This document shows positions 62,245 through 64,000 of a stretch of 64,000 nucleotides of DNA, piece after piece. The stretch lies in the NCBI GenBank assembly GCA_016795035.1, contig JAEUIT010000019.1:1-64000 (forward strand). The letters run 5' to 3'. The position numbers were made by a program, and so were the translations under genes. The stretch comes from Phycisphaerae bacterium (lineage in GTDB: Bacteria; Planctomycetota; Phycisphaerae; Phycisphaerales; SM1A02). Numbering within the stretch: position 1 is the first letter of the stretch; every line of letters starts with the position of its first letter. Below the pieces are notes generated by a model. The model was not told the DNA's origin. It searched no databases and saw nothing but the letters and a program-made list of their open reading frames with translations.

Positions 62245-63819
62245 TCAGCGCACGATCGGCAGCGTGGCCTTCGTGCCGAGTTCGTCGGTCGGCTGCGCGA
62301 TCAGGTCGTAGCCGTCGGCGTCGACGATCGTGCAGCGGACGAGCGAGCCCGGCGCGAGCGCCTCGCGGCTCATGACGTAGGTGAGCGAGTCGATCTGCGG
62401 CGCCTGGAAGTACGCCCGGCCGGTGAAGAGCGCGCCGCCCGCGGTGACGCCCGCGGTCTTGCGGCCCTTCGTGCGCCCGGCGGCGGGGCCGTCGATCAGG
62501 ACGTCGAACTGCACCGCCTGCTCGGCGAGGTACTTCGCCTGGTCGAACGCGACTTCCTGCTGCGCGAGCATGAGCTCCGCTTCGCGCTCGACCTTGATCT
62601 CGTCGGCAACGTGGAGATCGGGATCCTCGTCCATCGTGCCGGCCGGGGTGCCGTCCTCGCGCGAGTAGCGGAAGACGCCCATCATGTCGAAGCCGAACTC
62701 GCGCACGACTTCGAGCAACTCCTCGTGATCGTCCTGCGTTTCGCCGGGGAAGCCGGTGATGAACGTGGTACGGATCGCGATGCCCGGGATGCGCTCGCGG
62801 AGCTTCTCGAGGAGTTCGAGCTGCGCATCCTTCGACGTGTGCCGCCGCATCGCCTTGAGCATGCGGTCGCTCATGTGCTGCAACGGCATGTCGATGTACT
62901 TGACGATGCCCTCAAGCCGCGCGATCGCGTCGATCATGTCGTCGGTGAAGTTCGACGGGTACGCGTACATCAGCCGCATCCACGGCCGGCGATCCGGGCT
63001 CGCGAACTCCTTCGACACGCGGTCGAGCGACTCGAGCAGTCCGACGAGGCCTTCGTCGAAGCCGATGTCCATCCCGAAGCTGGTCGTGTCCTGGCCGATC
63101 AGGTTCACCTCGAACGCGCCGTCGGCGAGGAGCTGTCGCGCCTCAGCCTCGATCGTCGCGAGCGGCTTCGAGCGCATCTTGCCGCGGATCGACGGAATCG
63201 TGCAGAAGGCGCAACGCTGGTTGCAGCCTTCGGAGATCCGCAGGTAGGCCCAGTGCTTGGGCGTGAGGCGGAAACGACGAGAGTCGTCCTCGAAGTAGCC
63301 GACGCCCTTGCCGTCCTTCCCGTTCACGGTGAGGCCGACGACGTTCTTGCCGCGCTCGCTGGCGGCCTGGAGCGCGTTCGCGGCGATCCAGTAGCGAGGC
63401 CGTTCCGACGCGTCGGGCAGGCGCTCGCGCGGGACCGGGCTCACGGCGTCGAGCACGTGGTCGCGGTCGAAGACGCCGATCATCGCGTCGATGCCCGGCG
63501 CCCATTCGAGGAGCTTCGTGCGATGCCGCTGCACGAGGCAGCCTGCAACGACGACTCGCTTGATCTCGCCGCGCTCCTTGCGCCCGATCGCCTCGCGGAT
63601 CACGTCGAGCGACTCGTCCTTGCTCGCCTCGAGGAAGCCGCAGGTGTTGATGACGATCGCGTCGGCGGCTTCGTCGGTGTCGACGAGGCGATAGCCGCTG
63701 TCCGCGAGGACGCCGAGCATCTTCTCGCTGTCGACGAGGTTCTTCGGGCAGCCGAGCGACACGAACGCGACCTTCGTGTCGGCGGTCGCCGGCGCATCCG
63801 CCTTCTTGGCCGAACTCAC
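62245..63819 (-). CDS. rimO: Ribosomal protein uS12 methylthiotransferase
   Basis: 524 aa. Radical SAM enzyme that methylthiolates uS12 Asp. N-terminal MTTase domain with VSLGCPKNLVDSE and TCGFLEASKDES and further Cys (AGCLVQ). Radical SAM CNQRCAFC (CxxxCxxC) and SKPLATIEAEARQL follow. The C-terminal TRAM-like region is present. SLGCPKNxVDSE is typical of RimO, not MiaB. The GTG start overlaps the stop of the upstream membrane gene by GTGA. Longer than E. coli (441 aa), with an insert between the MTTase and radical SAM domains. Confidence 0.93.
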   Translation of the reverse strand: MSSAKKADAPATADTKVAFVSLGCPKNLVDSEKMLGVLADSGYRLVDTDEAADAIVINTCGFLEASKDESLDVIREAIGRKERGEIKRVVVAGCLVQRHRTKLLEWAPGIDAMIGVFDRDHVLDAVSPVPRERLPDASERPRYWIAANALQAASERGKNVVGLTVNGKDGKGVGYFEDDSRRFRLTPKHWAYLRISEGCNQRCAFCTIPSIRGKMRSKPLATIEAEARQLLADGAFEVNLIGQDTTSFGMDIGFDEGLVGLLESLDRVSKEFASPDRRPWMRLMYAYPSNFTDDMIDAIARLEGIVKYIDMPLQHMSDRMLKAMRRHTSKDAQLELLEKLRERIPGIAIRTTFITGFPGETQDDHEELLEVVREFGFDMMGVFRYSREDGTPAGTMDEDPDLHVADEIKVEREAELMLAQQEVAFDQAKYLAEQAVQFDVLIDGPAAGRTKGRKTAGVTAGGALFTGRAYFQAPQIDSLTYVMSREALAPGSLVRCTIVDADGYDLIAQPTDELGTKATLPIVR

Positions 63820-64000
63820 CGCATGCCTCCTTGCATGTTGTCGAGCGCCTGCGTGAATTGGTTGTACATGGGGATCAGGACGCAGAGGCCGGCGACGGCC
63901 GCGATGATGGCGAGCACGTTGACGATCACCCCCACGAGGCCGAGCTGGTGGGAGCGCTCGTCGGTCGACTTCATCGCGATCCGCGAGAGGAAGATCCCCG
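63816..64000 (-). CDS. Membrane protein, C-terminal 61 residues only (cut by window edge)
   Basis: Partial: the frame is open into the window edge and ends at a TGA overlapping the rimO start (GTGA). The visible part has one hydrophobic helix (LGLVGVIVNVLAIIAAVAGLCVLI) preceded by a short polar segment MKSTDERSHQ and followed by a polar MYNQFTQALDNMQGGMR tail. No family can be named. Translation of rimO is probably coupled to it. Confidence 0.6.
   Translation of the reverse strand, partial: GIFLSRIAMKSTDERSHQLGLVGVIVNVLAIIAAVAGLCVLIPMYNQFTQALDNMQGGMR

Larger units (their letters stand above)
10013..63550. repeat. Iterated motif CTCNNCGTTGCAG, 38 core copies
   Basis: Copies of the 8-base core counted by eye. 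CGTTGCAG starts at 26418, 27734, 28082, 30885, 31891, 34570, 40197, 44257, 44570, 45484, 47080, 47142, 47925, 51081, 51111, 56123, 58005, 61873. CTGCAACG starts at 10013, 14351, 16208, 16492, 22436, 24981, 25812, 26910, 26996, 29189, 31326, 32361, 37739, 39833, 39976, 40592, 48833, 51818, 62878, 63543. In 23 of the 38 the core is extended to CTCNNCGTTGCAG. No copy lies in the first 10 kb. See findings. Confidence 0.8.

Overview
The window is about two-thirds G+C, codes densely on both strands, and looks chromosomal. I place it in the Planctomycetota, probably the Phycisphaerae. This is an inference from several features: a VPAPGA-type PEP-CTERM surface protein, a prepilin-like protein with a planctomycete-style body, small CxxC zinc-ribbon membrane proteins, a hybrid PAS histidine kinase, a serine/threonine kinase fused to an ATPase and repeat region, an lpxA gene (lipopolysaccharide) and a Sec-type nitrous oxide reductase cluster. 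I saw no rRNA, tRNA or CRISPR array.

Layout. 0-1.5 kb: the right end of an IS4-family (Tn5-like) insertion sequence, cut by the window edge and followed by extragenic palindromes. 1.9-10 kb: dnaK, a bisphosphate nucleotidase coupled to an EEP-fold membrane protein, a prepilin-like protein, and an ECF sigma/anti-sigma pair split by an 800-base gap. 10-20 kb: an ABC-F ATPase, small membrane proteins, a class IV PLP enzyme, the PEP-CTERM protein and dnaE. 19.6-23.5 kb: pdxH coupled to a YacP-like NYN protein, a T5orf172 (GIY-YIG) protein, then a 1 kb repeat array. 23.4-28.1 kb: rpsU with a Gly/Arg tail, rsfS, panD, an alpha/beta hydrolase, trmB and a zinc-ribbon protein. 28.1-37 kb: a sigma-54 activator divergent from a flavoprotein/cysteine dioxygenase fusion, a GNAT enzyme, a SurA/PpiD-like protein, rpsD, and a hypothetical gene that carries in-frame copies of an interspersed repeat. 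37-43.2 kb: purF, a conserved hypothetical, a metallo-beta-lactamase protein, lpxA, lipB and an OmpH-like protein. 43.2-48.6 kb: the large kinase/ATPase and three secreted proteins sharing a TAGVPVKV motif. 48.6-53.8 kb: lepA, two hypotheticals and the hybrid kinase. 54-61.6 kb: a nitrous oxide reduction operon (dihaem cytochrome c, nosZ, nosB-like, nosD, nosF, nosY, nosL), then an Rrf2 regulator. 62.2-64 kb: rimO and a truncated membrane protein.

How genes work together. The nos genes form one respiratory module that reduces N2O to N2: NosZ holds the copper centres, NosDFY and NosL serve copper-site maturation, and the cytochrome and NosB-like protein probably feed electrons. Several neighbours overlap by ATGA, GTGA or TGATG junctions (nosB-D-F-Y-L, lpxA-MBL, the YacP-like protein and pdxH, the upstream membrane protein and rimO), which indicates translational coupling.

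Signals outside the genes. The strongest is an iterated 13-mer, CTCNNCGTTGCAG. I counted 38 copies of its 8-base core by eye, in both orientations, many in signal peptides and linkers, at a density like that of DNA-uptake sequences. Two clusters 13 kb apart share a second repeat family ending in TGGCAT, and copies of it are translated inside a hypothetical protein. All counts here were made by hand.
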